In this document: positions 1 to 8,217 of the stretch, one piece after another
Numbering within the stretch: the stretch's first letter is position 1
Layout of the letters: every line of letters starts with the position of its first letter
DNA from: an uncultured Clostridia bacterium
GTDB lineage: Bacteria > Bacillota > Clostridia > Oscillospirales > Acutalibacteraceae
Reading direction: 5' to 3'
NCBI GenBank assembly: GCA_905235625.1
Contig: CAJOLX010000009.1
Span: 1 to 41,211 of the forward strand
DNA length: 41,211 bases
Position numbers and translations under genes: made by a program
The notes under the pieces: model-generated
The model's input: only the letters and a program-made list of their open reading frames with translations
Told to the model about the DNA's origin: nothing
Database searches by the model: none

Positions 1-56
1 ATGACGGCTGTTTTTGCTTGTGTTTCGTTAAAAAACGCAATCCTATCTAAAATTTA

Positions 57-78
57 CGCCGAAATCGGCGCATTTTTT
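57..78 (+). terminator. Probable intrinsic terminator of a gene left of the window
   Basis: CGCCG (57-61) pairs with CGGCG (66-70) around an AAAT loop and is followed by CATTTTTT. It lies just before the promoter of the first gene. A 27-codon open frame (1-84) runs through it, which makes that frame unlikely to be a gene. The rest of 1-149 shows nothing I can name. Confidence 0.45.
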
Positions 79-149
79 ACATAGAGTATTGATTTTTTAA
101 TCGGCAAATGCTCTGCTCGCGTTTTAATTGCCGCTTCTTTATTTTGCCG

Positions 150-178
150 TTGTCATAGCCGCCGGGCGGTGGTATAAT
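150..178 (+). promoter_or_regulatory. Sigma-70-type promoter for the lipoprotein hydrolase
   Basis: TTGTCA (150-155), a 17-bp spacer and a perfect TATAAT (173-178), about 48 bp before the start codon at 226. GGAGG lies just before that start. Confidence 0.7.
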
Positions 179-225
179 TGTTTTAACGAAACTAAACTGC
201 CCGCGGCGGGCAAAACGGAGGCAAT

Positions 226-960
226 ATGAAAAAAGCGTTATGTCTGTTTCTCTTTTTGCTCACGGCGCTTTCGTTCGCGGCGTGCGGCAGGGAGCAAAAC
301 GGAAACGAAACCGAAAAACCGGAGCTTACCGAAACTGAAACCGAAGGAGAAGAAAATATGAGCGGCAATTCAAACAAGCTCCTCTATATGGGGCACGCGA
401 GCATAAGAATAACTGCAAGCGACGGAACCGTTATTTACGTTGACCCATACGCCGGCAGCGGATACGACAAAGCCGCCGACGTAATTCTCGTGACGCACAG
501 TCATTTTGACCATTGCGACCTTGACCTTGTTAAAAACCGAAACGACGGCTGCAGAGTCGTCACGTGGAAAGAGGCTCTCGAAGAAAAGAGCTTTGATTTC
601 GGCGCCGTAAAAGCGGAAGCGGTCGAGGCGGGTTACAACCGCAATCACAGCTCGGACGAATGCGTGGGATATATCCTTTATCTGCCTGACGGCGTGACCG
701 TTTACGTTTCGGGCGACACGAGCAAAACCGAGCAGATGCCCTCGCTCAAAGAGAAAAATATAGATTACGCATTTTTCTGCTGCGACGGAATTTACAACAT
801 GGACCTTGACGAAGCGGCGGAATGCGCCTCCCTCGTGGGAGCAAAGCACAATATTCCCTATCACACCGCCCCCGGCAAGCTGTTTGACAGAAGCAGAGCC
901 GAAAATTTCGATGCCGAAAACAGGCTCATAATCGACGCCGGCGAAGAAATCACGCTGTAA
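226..960 (+). CDS. Lipoprotein of the metallo-beta-lactamase fold (UlaG-like hydrolase)
   Basis: The 244-residue protein starts with a lipoprotein signal peptide (MKK, hydrophobic core, FAAC with Cys20), so it should be lipid-anchored outside the cell. A Glu/Thr-rich linker (about residues 22-45) leads to a compact metallo-beta-lactamase domain. The metal motif is H91-S-H93-F-D95-H96. A later GDT motif and a PYHTAPG segment supply the remaining expected ligands. The size and the short HASIRI beginning fit the Lactamase_B_3/UlaG-like group, which hydrolyses lactones or phosphodiesters; the substrate here cannot be read. The start follows GGAGG and a good promoter. The gene stands alone or leads into the HNH gene 42 bp on. 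Confidence 0.8.
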   Translation: MKKALCLFLFLLTALSFAACGREQNGNETEKPELTETETEGEENMSGNSNKLLYMGHASIRITASDGTVIYVDPYAGSGYDKAADVILVTHSHFDHCDLDLVKNRNDGCRVVTWKEALEEKSFDFGAVKAEAVEAGYNRNHSSDECVGYILYLPDGVTVYVSGDTSKTEQMPSLKEKNIDYAFFCCDGIYNMDLDEAAECASLVGAKHNIPYHTAPGKLFDRSRAENFDAENRLIIDAGEEITL

Positions 961-1002
961 AAGGGAAAACGGATTAAAAATTCTACAAGAGGGTGCGTCA
1001 GA

Positions 1003-1761
1003 ATGGCAGAATGGTCAAGAGAAGAAGAAATAATCGTTTTCAATCTCTATTGCAAAATACCGTTTAAAAGCTCGTCAAAGAGTCATCCCGACGTAATCAA
1101 AATCGCGAATTTAATTGGGAGAACGCCGAGCGCGGTCAATATGAAAATCGGCAATTTCGGCAGCTTTGACGAAAATCTCAAAAAGCAGGGAATAGTCGGG
1201 CTCACAAACGCAAGCAAGCTGGACAAAGAAATTTTTGAAGAGTTTAACGGCAAATGGGACGATTTGGCTTACGAAAGCGAAAAGCTGATTGCGGAGCTTG
1301 CCGATACTCAGCCCGAAGAACAAATTGGCGGCGATTTATTCATTCCTGCGGGCGACGAACGGGAAGTAACCGCAAAGCAGAGAGTGAACCAATCTTTTTT
1401 CAGAAAAGCTCTGATTGCCTCATACGGCGGAGCCTGCTGCATGACGGGAATATCAAACAGCGATTTGCTGATAGCGAGCCACATCAAGCCATACAGAATA
1501 AGCGATAAAAACGAAAAAACAGATCCGAAAAACGGTCTTCTTCTCAACGCCCTGCACGACAGAGCGTTTGACAAAGGCTATATAACGGTTAAACCCGATT
1601 TCACAATCTGCGTTTCTGACAAAATCAGCGATATTTATTCCGGAGAGTCTGTAAAAAGATATTTCGGAGCGCTGAAAGGCAGTAAAATCACGCTCCCTGA
1701 AAAATTTTTACCGCAAAAAAAGTATCTTGAATATCACAATGACTGTGTGTTTTTGAAATGA
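1003..1761 (+). CDS. HNH endonuclease with N-terminal DNA-binding-like domain
   Basis: A 252-residue protein. The N-terminal 70 residues (EEEIIVFNLYCKIPF, later GRTPSAVNMKIGNF) resemble the helical domain that precedes HNH nucleases in many Firmicutes. The C-terminal part is an HNH_2-type module: CCMTGI, then SHIKPYR with His160, NGLLLNALHDRAFD with Asn177 and His185. This layout is typical of putative restriction endonucleases that cut modified or foreign DNA. No methyltransferase is adjacent, so it is either a modification-dependent or an orphan nuclease (inference). The start is set by AGAGGG 9 bp upstream. Confidence 0.75.
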   Translation: MAEWSREEEIIVFNLYCKIPFKSSSKSHPDVIKIANLIGRTPSAVNMKIGNFGSFDENLKKQGIVGLTNASKLDKEIFEEFNGKWDDLAYESEKLIAELADTQPEEQIGGDLFIPAGDEREVTAKQRVNQSFFRKALIASYGGACCMTGISNSDLLIASHIKPYRISDKNEKTDPKNGLLLNALHDRAFDKGYITVKPDFTICVSDKISDIYSGESVKRYFGALKGSKITLPEKFLPQKKYLEYHNDCVFLK

Positions 1762-1820
1762 CGAATGAAAACGCAAGCTTGATTGTCACCATAAAATGTC
1801 AAATGCAAAGGAGATGCGGT

Positions 1821-3320
1821 ATGAAGAAGATAATTTCTCTGATTTTGTGCGCGGCGGTGCTTTGCTGCGCGGCGGCGCCCGCTTTTGCGGATTATGAGGA
1901 ATGCGGCTGCGGATTTTCGCCGATAATTTACGTCGGCCCTCTCGGCTGCACGCCGATAGTAAGGGACGCGGGGGAAGAAACCGAGCAGACGTTGTGGAAA
2001 ATCGACACAAAGTTTCTGCTGTCCAACCTCGGCGGAGTTTTGCCCGAAATCACGAAGGCGCTTCTCATTCACGATTCGGACCTGCTCGGCGACGCGCTCG
2101 TTGAGTTTGTGAACGCCTGTTTCGGCGACCTTGCGCTCGACACCGAAGGCAATTCGAAGGCGAACGTCACAACTCCCGAGCTCAACGTTCCCGAAGGAAG
2201 CAAGCACGGGCCCGACAGCGATTATTATTTTGACTACGATTTCAGGCTCGACCCTTATTACGCCGCGGACAGGCTGAGTGAATTCATTTCTCAGGTCAAA
2301 GCCCTCACCGGCCACAACAGCGTGAAGCTCAAATGCTCGAGCATGGGCGGCGTGGTGCTCTCGGCTTATCTTGAAAAATACGGCAGCGAAGGCATTGACG
2401 TTATTATCTGCCGCTGCTGCCCGTTTAAGGGCACGGCTGTCGCGGGCGAGGCGTTCTGCGGCAAAACAGAGCTTAATTCAACCTCTCTTACCCGCTACGG
2501 CGAGGACGCGATTCCGTTTCTCGAAGCGGATTTCGCCGACGATTTCATCGAGGGCACGCTTTACGCCCTGCTTGACGCGCTGAAATGCGCGGGCGTTATC
2601 GACGGGCTGTGCAAATTCGGCAATAAGGTCGTTGCCGACGTCGGAGAAAAGGTTTACCGCGAGGCGCTCATTCCCGTTTTCGGCTCCATGCCCGGAATAT
2701 GGGCGTTCGTGCCCGGGGAATATTTTGAGGAGGCGGTCGAATTCATGAGCCTTCCCTCCGAGGGCGGGCTTCACGACAAGGTTTTCGCTTACAGAAATGC
2801 TATGGCGGATATCGAGCAAAATCTTAAAAACGCAAAGAACAGCGGAGTAAAGGTCTGCCTGATTTGCGGCTACAACGTGCAGAGAACTCCGCTCGTAACG
2901 CTTTGGAAATCGACCTCGGACGGCACAGTGGACACAAAATACGCTTCTCTCGGAGCGACCTGCGGCGACGTTAAGCAGCCGCTCGGCGACGATTATCTTA
3001 AAGCCCTTGCCGATAAGAAATATCTCTCGCCCGACAATATGATAGACGCTTCGACCTGCGCTTTGCCCGAATGCACGTGGTTTGTGCGCGACTGGCTTCA
3101 CTGCAACGGCAACGCCGGCATAGACGAGCTGTTTAACCTCGTTATGACGAGCGATGAGGTGAGCGCTGATTCGTTTGAAAAATTCCCGCAATTCCTCGAG
3201 GCGGATGACGACGCGGATACGGTTTATCCCGTAACGGGCGCGCCCGACGAGCTCGCGAGATTTATAAACAGCCCCACTTATCTCAATCTCGTAAGACTTG
3301 CCGCTTCAAAAGTGAAATAA
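1821..3320 (+). CDS. Secreted alpha/beta hydrolase (LCAT/lipase-like)
   Basis: A 499-residue protein with a clear signal peptide (MKKIISLILCAAVLCC, cleavage after AFA). The open frame extends 21 codons upstream, but AGGAG 8 bp before 1821 followed by a textbook signal peptide fixes the start there. The fold call rests on CSSMGGVVLSAYLEKYG near residue 175, a nucleophile elbow in which Cys replaces the first Gly of GxSxGG. The spacing of a later TWFVRDWLH segment could supply the catalytic His. LCAT-like and PGAP1-like acylhydrolases have this plan. Several Cys near the N terminus (ECGCGF) could form disulfides. The substrate is unknown; a lipid ester or acyl glycan is plausible. Confidence 0.65.
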   Translation: MKKIISLILCAAVLCCAAAPAFADYEECGCGFSPIIYVGPLGCTPIVRDAGEETEQTLWKIDTKFLLSNLGGVLPEITKALLIHDSDLLGDALVEFVNACFGDLALDTEGNSKANVTTPELNVPEGSKHGPDSDYYFDYDFRLDPYYAADRLSEFISQVKALTGHNSVKLKCSSMGGVVLSAYLEKYGSEGIDVIICRCCPFKGTAVAGEAFCGKTELNSTSLTRYGEDAIPFLEADFADDFIEGTLYALLDALKCAGVIDGLCKFGNKVVADVGEKVYREALIPVFGSMPGIWAFVPGEYFEEAVEFMSLPSEGGLHDKVFAYRNAMADIEQNLKNAKNSGVKVCLICGYNVQRTPLVTLWKSTSDGTVDTKYASLGATCGDVKQPLGDDYLKALADKKYLSPDNMIDASTCALPECTWFVRDWLHCNGNAGIDELFNLVMTSDEVSADSFEKFPQFLEADDDADTVYPVTGAPDELARFINSPTYLNLVRLAASKVK

Positions 3321-3331
3321 ATGCGGCAAAA

Positions 3332-3409
3332 TGAATTGCGCCTTCGGCGCGTGAATTGACCTGCGGTCATGAATTGCCATGCGGGGCATAAAGACGCAAT
3401 TCAATTCAT
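3332..3409 (+). repeat. Intergenic palindromic repeat element with iterated TGAATT units
   Basis: TGAATT occurs at 3332, 3352 and 3370, each followed by a tiny GC hairpin (CGCC-TTCG-GCG type, GACC-TGC-GGTC, GCC-ATGCG-GGC). The array closes with GCAATTCAATTCA (3396-3408), the inverted complement of the leading sequence. It looks like a REP/MITE-like dispersed element, or a multi-hairpin 3' UTR of the hydrolase gene. Confidence 0.6.
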
Positions 3410-3417
3410 AAAAAACA

Positions 3418-3466
3418 CAAGCTGAGATATACGGCGGTTTACTGCTGTTTTCATCTCGGCTTGTTT
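3418..3466 (+). terminator. Terminator of the secreted hydrolase
   Basis: CAAGCTGAGAT (3418-3428) pairs with ATCTCGGCTTG (3453-3463), an 11-bp stem with one G-T pair, then TTTGATTT. The rest of the 318-bp gap (3321-3638) holds the repeat element and the next promoter. Confidence 0.6.
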
Positions 3467-3577
3467 GATTTCCGGCGCACATTTATAAGCGCGATAAAAA
3501 GCTTCTTTATGACGGTCGGGCATTCGGCGGTGCTCCGTGTTTATTGCCGAAAAGGCATAAAATATTGCAAATAAATG

Positions 3578-3606
3578 TTGACCGCGGCGGATAAAACAAA
3601 TATAAT
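3578..3606 (+). promoter_or_regulatory. Strong promoter of the flavoprotein-reductase operon
   Basis: TTGACC (3578-3583), exactly 17 bp, TATAAT (3601-3606). The RBS GGAAGGGAG follows before ATG 3639. Confidence 0.8.
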
Positions 3607-3638
3607 AAAATCATAAATTCTCGGAAGGGAGACGCAAG

Positions 3639-5174
3639 ATGAAAAAATATGATTTCATAGTTGTCGGCGCAGGGCTTGCGGGTCTTGCCGCCGCCGCGGA
3701 GCTTACTTCGGCGGGTAAAAAGGTGCTTCTTATCGAGCAGCACAATCTGCCCGGCGGATGCTCCACCTCGTTTGTGAGAGGCAGGTTTGAGTTTGACCCG
3801 TCGCTTCACGAATTGTGCGGAGTGGGCCCCGAAAACGACCCCGGCGAAGTGAGAAAAATGTTTGACCGCCTCGGCGTAAATATCGGCTGGAAGCGCGTGG
3901 ACGATTGCTTCAGAATCATCAGCGAATTTTCGGACGGTACCCCGATGGATATCACAATGCCTGCGGGCAAGCGTGAATTTATTGACAAGCTCGATTCCTG
4001 CGTGCCCGGATACAGAGATAAAATCGAGAATATGTTCAGGCTTTTTGACGAGGTGAGCGACGGTCTCGATTATCTGAGCCGCCCCAAATACAACATTGTG
4101 AAAGCGATGGTCAAATACACCGATTTGCTCAAGGTCGGCGCGAAGTCAACCTCTCAGGTGTTTGACGCGCTTGAAATTCCGCAAAAAATCAGAGACATCC
4201 TCTCGGTTTACTGGAGCTATCTCGGAGTTGATATGGATTCGCTCTCGTTCCCTCACTATTCGAGCATGGTTTCAAATTACATCGGCAGAGGCGCTTATAT
4301 CCCCGCCCACACTTCTCACGAAATCAGCGTTGCCCTTACGGAAAAAATAAGGGAGCTCGGCGGCACGGTGCTGTTTAACTGCCGCGCTGAGGAATTTATC
4401 TTTGAGGGCGACAGGTGCAAAGCCGTAAAAACAAATCTCGGCACCTTCGAGTGCGGCTGCGCTCTGGCAAATATAAACCCCGACATCATTTACGGCAGCA
4501 TGATGGATAAAAAGCTCGTGCCGGAGAGAGAAAAGAAGCTCTCCGCCGCGAGAAACAGAAATTTCGGCGGCAGGATGTTTACCTGCTACCTCGGCCTCAA
4601 CAAAACCGCGCAGGAGATAGGCATCAAGGATTACAGCATCTTTATGGCGGGCGGTTCCGATTCGGCGAAGGAATATGACTCCATGCGCAGCATAGATACC
4701 AATAATTATACGATTTTCCTTTGCTACAACATAGCAAATCCCGATTTTTCACCCGAGGGCACCTGCGCCTGCTCATTCACCAGAATGTATACCTCGCCCG
4801 AGGATTGGGAAAATATGACCCCGCAGGAATATTTTGACACTAAAACGCGTATCGCCGACGGCTTTATCTCGCAGCTTAAAGAAAAAGCCGGCATTGACCT
4901 CAGACCTTACATCGAAGAGATTTCGGTGGCGGGCCCCTGGACCTTCGCTAGATATCTCAACGCGCCCGAGGGCGGCGTTTACGGCTATGAAACCAGAGAT
5001 TGGGACGGCATAATGGGCAGAAATATGTCCATGGCAACCGATTATCCCATAAAAGGTCTTATTCCCATCGGCACTTCGGGCCCGAGGGGAGACGGATATT
5101 CATCCGCGCTTTACTGCGGCAGTCAGCTCGCCGGAATTGCGCTCTCAAAATACGGTAAAGGAGGAAATGACTGA
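3639..5174 (+). CDS. Phytoene-desaturase-like NAD(P)/FAD-dependent oxidoreductase
   Basis: A 511-residue flavoprotein of the CrtI/carotenoid isomerase/retinol saturase superfamily. The dinucleotide motif GAGLAG lies at residues 10-15 and the ribose-binding acid in LLIEQHNLPGGCST; the C-terminal FAD segment is near GLIPIGTSGPRGDGYSSAL. Family members add or remove hydrogen across C=C bonds of polyenes, retinol or other lipids. The next gene starts inside the stop codon (TGATG overlap), and it encodes a complete NAD(P)H-to-FeS electron carrier, so the pair probably works as one two-component redox enzyme (inference). No carotenoid biosynthesis gene is present in the window, which argues for a dietary or lipid substrate rather than pigment synthesis. 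Confidence 0.75.
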   Translation: MKKYDFIVVGAGLAGLAAAAELTSAGKKVLLIEQHNLPGGCSTSFVRGRFEFDPSLHELCGVGPENDPGEVRKMFDRLGVNIGWKRVDDCFRIISEFSDGTPMDITMPAGKREFIDKLDSCVPGYRDKIENMFRLFDEVSDGLDYLSRPKYNIVKAMVKYTDLLKVGAKSTSQVFDALEIPQKIRDILSVYWSYLGVDMDSLSFPHYSSMVSNYIGRGAYIPAHTSHEISVALTEKIRELGGTVLFNCRAEEFIFEGDRCKAVKTNLGTFECGCALANINPDIIYGSMMDKKLVPEREKKLSAARNRNFGGRMFTCYLGLNKTAQEIGIKDYSIFMAGGSDSAKEYDSMRSIDTNNYTIFLCYNIANPDFSPEGTCACSFTRMYTSPEDWENMTPQEYFDTKTRIADGFISQLKEKAGIDLRPYIEEISVAGPWTFARYLNAPEGGVYGYETRDWDGIMGRNMSMATDYPIKGLIPIGTSGPRGDGYSSALYCGSQLAGIALSKYGKGGND

Positions 5175-6379
5175 TGCCATACGGAGTTAAATTAAAAGGC
5201 CTTAACGGCAATGATATGAAAGAATTCGCGTTTCTTCCCAAAACCCGCGACGCCGTCATAGCCGAAGCCGAGGCAAAGGACGTTGACAGCGTGTTTGCCA
5301 TAAACGAAAACGCCAAAGCGCTTCACCCCGATTTTCAGGAGCTTGCAGTAAAAGAGATAATTGAGCACACCGATGCCAAGACCTTCATCCTCGGCACCGA
5401 GGACGGCTCCCCCGCGGCTTATTTCAAGGCGGGTCAGTATCTCAGCCTTCGCTTCGTCATTGACAATTCCGTTTTGACAAGGCCTTATTCCATAAGCTCA
5501 TCCCCAAAGTGGAGCGAAGAGGGCAAATACGCGGTGACGATAAGAAGAAATCCGGGAGGATTTGCCGCCGATAAAATCCTCGACACCCTCAAGGCGGGCG
5601 ATAAGGTGACGGCGAGCGCTCCCGAGGGCAGCTTTTTCTATGATAAAATCAGAGACGGCTCTCAAGTTATCGCTTTAGCCGGCGGCAGCGGCATCACTCC
5701 GTTTCTCTCAATGGCTTACGCCGTTCGCGACGGCATCGAAGATTTTGATTTGACAATTCTTTACGGCTCGGCGAAATATGACGGCATTCTGTTCAGGGAT
5801 GAGCTCGAATCAATCGCTCGCGACTGCCCGAAAGTAAAGGTGGTTAACGTTTTGAGCGATGACAACAGAGAGGGCTGCGAGAGCGGATTTATCACCGCGG
5901 ATCTTATCAAAAAATATATTCCCGCAAACGGCTCGTTCTCGATATTTATGTGCGGACCCGACGCGATGTACAGATTCGTTCAGGGCGAAATCGAAAAGCT
6001 CGGCGTTGAGAAAAAATTCGTTCGCAAAGAGCTTCAAAGCGTTACCAAAAACGTTTCCGCTCTGCCCGGTTATCCCGATATTCAACCCGATTCCGTGTTC
6101 AGCGTAAAGCTTGTCAGAGGCGAAGAAACGTATGAATTCCCCGCAAAGGCTGATGAGCCGGTGCTTGCCGCTATTGAACGCGCGGGCATTTCAGCTCCCT
6201 CACGCTGCAGATGCGGCGAGTGCGGATGGTGCAGGTCAAAGCTGCTGAAGGGCGAGGTGTTCATCCCCGAAGAAACCGACGGCAGAAGATGGGCGGATAA
6301 AGAATTCGGATACATCCACCCGTGCGCGAGCTTCCCCGTTTCCGATATTGAGATAGAAGTGCCCGGAAGCTATGCCTGA
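5174..6379 (+). CDS. Ferredoxin-domain flavin reductase (FNR-type, 2Fe-2S)
   Basis: A 401-residue electron-transfer protein with three modules. After about 55 extra N-terminal residues comes an FNR-like FAD domain (RPYSISSSP from residue 103), then an NAD(P) domain (GGSGITPF from about 170, MCGPDAMY later), then a plant-type ferredoxin domain with Cys345-x4-Cys350-x2-Cys353 and Cys384. This is the layout of class IA/III oxygenase reductases and phenol-hydroxylase-type reductases, taking hydride from NAD(P)H and passing single electrons on. The start overlaps the upstream stop by one base, so the two proteins are made together. In an anaerobe the acceptor is more likely the partner flavoprotein than an oxygenase. 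A terminator follows 30 bp on. Confidence 0.8.
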   Translation: MPYGVKLKGLNGNDMKEFAFLPKTRDAVIAEAEAKDVDSVFAINENAKALHPDFQELAVKEIIEHTDAKTFILGTEDGSPAAYFKAGQYLSLRFVIDNSVLTRPYSISSSPKWSEEGKYAVTIRRNPGGFAADKILDTLKAGDKVTASAPEGSFFYDKIRDGSQVIALAGGSGITPFLSMAYAVRDGIEDFDLTILYGSAKYDGILFRDELESIARDCPKVKVVNVLSDDNREGCESGFITADLIKKYIPANGSFSIFMCGPDAMYRFVQGEIEKLGVEKKFVRKELQSVTKNVSALPGYPDIQPDSVFSVKLVRGEETYEFPAKADEPVLAAIERAGISAPSRCRCGECGWCRSKLLKGEVFIPEETDGRRWADKEFGYIHPCASFPVSDIEIEVPGSYA

Positions 6380-6410
6380 AAAGCATAAAACAACCTGATA
6401 TCTGGCTGTA

Positions 6411-6458
6411 AAAAAGACTGCATTCTCATTTTTTTCGTGAGTTTGCAGTCTGTTTTTT
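6411..6458 (+). terminator. Terminator of the flavoprotein operon
   Basis: AGACTGCA (6415-6422) pairs with TGCAGTCT (6444-6451), with further pairing inside, then GTTTTTTAC. Confidence 0.75.
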
Positions 6459-6461
6459 ACG

Positions 6462-6497
6462 CATGCAAAAGAACCACGCGTTTTGCGTGGTTCTTGC
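6462..6497 (-). terminator. Terminator of the MFS transporter gene
   Basis: GAACCACGC (6471-6479) pairs with GCGTGGTTC (6485-6493) around a short loop. On the minus strand the stem runs into TTTTGC. It sits back to back with the plus-strand terminator, so each convergent operon has its own stop signal. Confidence 0.7.
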
Positions 6498-6518
6498 TGC
6501 TGATATTTGATTTTATTA

Positions 6519-8087
6519 TCAATCTCTGTCGGCTTCTTCGACTGCTTCGTCGAGCCAGGTCGTGTCTTCGTCTTTTGAGAGCTCGCCGTGCTTTACTCCG
6601 GAAATTACGGCAAGACCGATTGCGAACATAACCGCGCAGAAGAGGAACATGTAGTTGTAATCCTCATTAAACAAGCCGATTACGAGGCCGCAAAGGATGG
6701 GTCCTGTGACGGAAGCGGACATCGTGGCGGTGTAGTAATAACCGGTGAAGGTGCCGACGTATTCTCTGCCGCCTATCGCGAGCACGAGAGGCAGGGTGTT
6801 GATGTTTACGCATCCTACCGCCGCGCCGCCGACTATGAGGGCTATCCAGAGAATTATCCAGGTGAACTTATTGACCGAGCCGTCAGCCGCGGGAGGCAAA
6901 ATCTGAGAAACGGTAAGATAAACGGCAAACATCGCCACAATGGCGGTAAGGCCTATCATAATGGTCTTTTTTCTGCCGAGCTTTCTGCCCATAACGCCGG
7001 CGGGAATGCCGAACGCCGCAAGCGAAACGGCAAAAACAGCCATCATAAGGGTTGAATAAATGGGAGCGACGCGAAGAGTGCCGTTTGCAAAATTCGTGAA
7101 GTTCGGCACGATGGCTTCCGTTGCGTTGTTGATAAGGAAGAGGGCTGCGAGCATTACGAGAAGGCTGCGCTTTTCTTCTTTGGTGATGGGAAGATTTTTG
7201 ATTTTAATCTTCTCTTTTTTCTTTTCGGTGTCGCCGTTTTCAAAGCCGACCTCTGCGCTCAGGTCGTATTTTTTATTCTTCTTATAGAATATGGTGAGCA
7301 CTACGAGGCAGAGCACGGAAATGCACGCGGTAACAACGAAAACGGGCGTGTAGTTAACGTATTGGGCGTTGCCTGCGGCGTCAAGCACGAGCTCGCCCGC
7401 ATCGTCAATTATTCTGCCGAAATCGTCGGTGCTTGCCTTGAGCGAATCGCTCAGAGCCGTGAACCCGAGCAGGCCGACGACGGTGGAGGCGATAATGCCC
7501 ACTACGAAGCCGAGCATCTGACCGATGCCGCCCATAATGTTTATAACGGCGTTAGCGTCGCTCTGAAGATGCGAGGGCGTAAAGTCCGGCATAAGAGAAA
7601 CAACGGGAGAGCGCCAGATTGACATCATGAAGTTAAAGCAGATGATGACAGACATCATCAGCAGGATGCTCAGACCCGTGGCTTTAACTGTTGCCGCAAC
7701 GGGAATGAAGCTGAAGGCGAATGCGCAAAGCGGCAGGAAAATGAGGATGTAAGGCATACGCTTGCCCATTTTGGTGTGGGTGTGGTCGCTCTTTTTGCCG
7801 AAATAAGGCTGGAAGATAACGCCGAAAATGTTATCAATGGTCATTATGGCGTTAACAACGAGCGCGACCGAAAGCCAGCTCATCCATGAATGAGTGGAAA
7901 GGAACTGCATGAAGGCTCCGTCTCCGCGCCAGATTTCGGTGAGCTTGCCTCTTAGAATGACCGGCACGTATGAGTTGTAAACAGACCAAAGAGTCATACA
8001 GCCCATAAAGCCGAAGCCGATGAGGAAAGTGCGTTTGTAATTGAGCTTTTCCTCAGGAGCTGCCGAGGCGGTTTTGTCTTTTTTCAT
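6519..8087 (-). CDS. MFS sugar:cation symporter (GPH-like)
   Basis: A 522-residue integral membrane protein with about twelve hydrophobic segments. The loop GKKSDHTHTKMGKRMPYIL (about residues 95-113) is the MFS_2/GPH signature, in which SD(R/H)T(R)TK(x)G(R)R(x)PY precedes the third membrane span. A charged central loop (KKKEKIKIKNLP) separates the two six-helix halves. The family imports glycosides, pentosides or hexuronides with H+ or Na+. The substrate is unknown; the beta-galactosidase 1.8 kb away on the other strand makes a galactoside possible but does not show it. Both end loops are charged and cytoplasmic. It has its own promoter and terminator. Confidence 0.8.
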   Translation of the reverse strand: MKKDKTASAAPEEKLNYKRTFLIGFGFMGCMTLWSVYNSYVPVILRGKLTEIWRGDGAFMQFLSTHSWMSWLSVALVVNAIMTIDNIFGVIFQPYFGKKSDHTHTKMGKRMPYILIFLPLCAFAFSFIPVAATVKATGLSILLMMSVIICFNFMMSIWRSPVVSLMPDFTPSHLQSDANAVINIMGGIGQMLGFVVGIIASTVVGLLGFTALSDSLKASTDDFGRIIDDAGELVLDAAGNAQYVNYTPVFVVTACISVLCLVVLTIFYKKNKKYDLSAEVGFENGDTEKKKEKIKIKNLPITKEEKRSLLVMLAALFLINNATEAIVPNFTNFANGTLRVAPIYSTLMMAVFAVSLAAFGIPAGVMGRKLGRKKTIMIGLTAIVAMFAVYLTVSQILPPAADGSVNKFTWIILWIALIVGGAAVGCVNINTLPLVLAIGGREYVGTFTGYYYTATMSASVTGPILCGLVIGLFNEDYNYMFLFCAVMFAIGLAVISGVKHGELSKDEDTTWLDEAVEEADRD

Positions 8088-8125
8088 GAGAAATCCCCCT
8101 GATAAGCATTTTGTGATGCCTGTTA

Positions 8126-8154
8126 ATTATACCACTTGCGGGCGATATTTAACA
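8126..8154 (-). promoter_or_regulatory. Promoter of the MFS gene
   Basis: On the minus strand TGTTAA (8149-8154), 17 bp, TATAAT (8126-8131), about 40 bp before the start. The -35 is weak. GGGGGA serves as RBS. Confidence 0.5.
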
Positions 8155-8217
8155 GATAGTAAAATTAACCAAAAATAACGGAGACGTTTGTAAAATGTGC
8201 CACATAAAAGGGCGAAA

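Noticed and set aside
1-84. 27-codon frame at the window start
   Set aside because: A terminator-like hairpin lies inside it, and there is no visible RBS or family.
2478-3191. 237-codon minus-strand frame
   Set aside because: Antisense shadow of the secreted hydrolase, with no RBS or recognisable domain.
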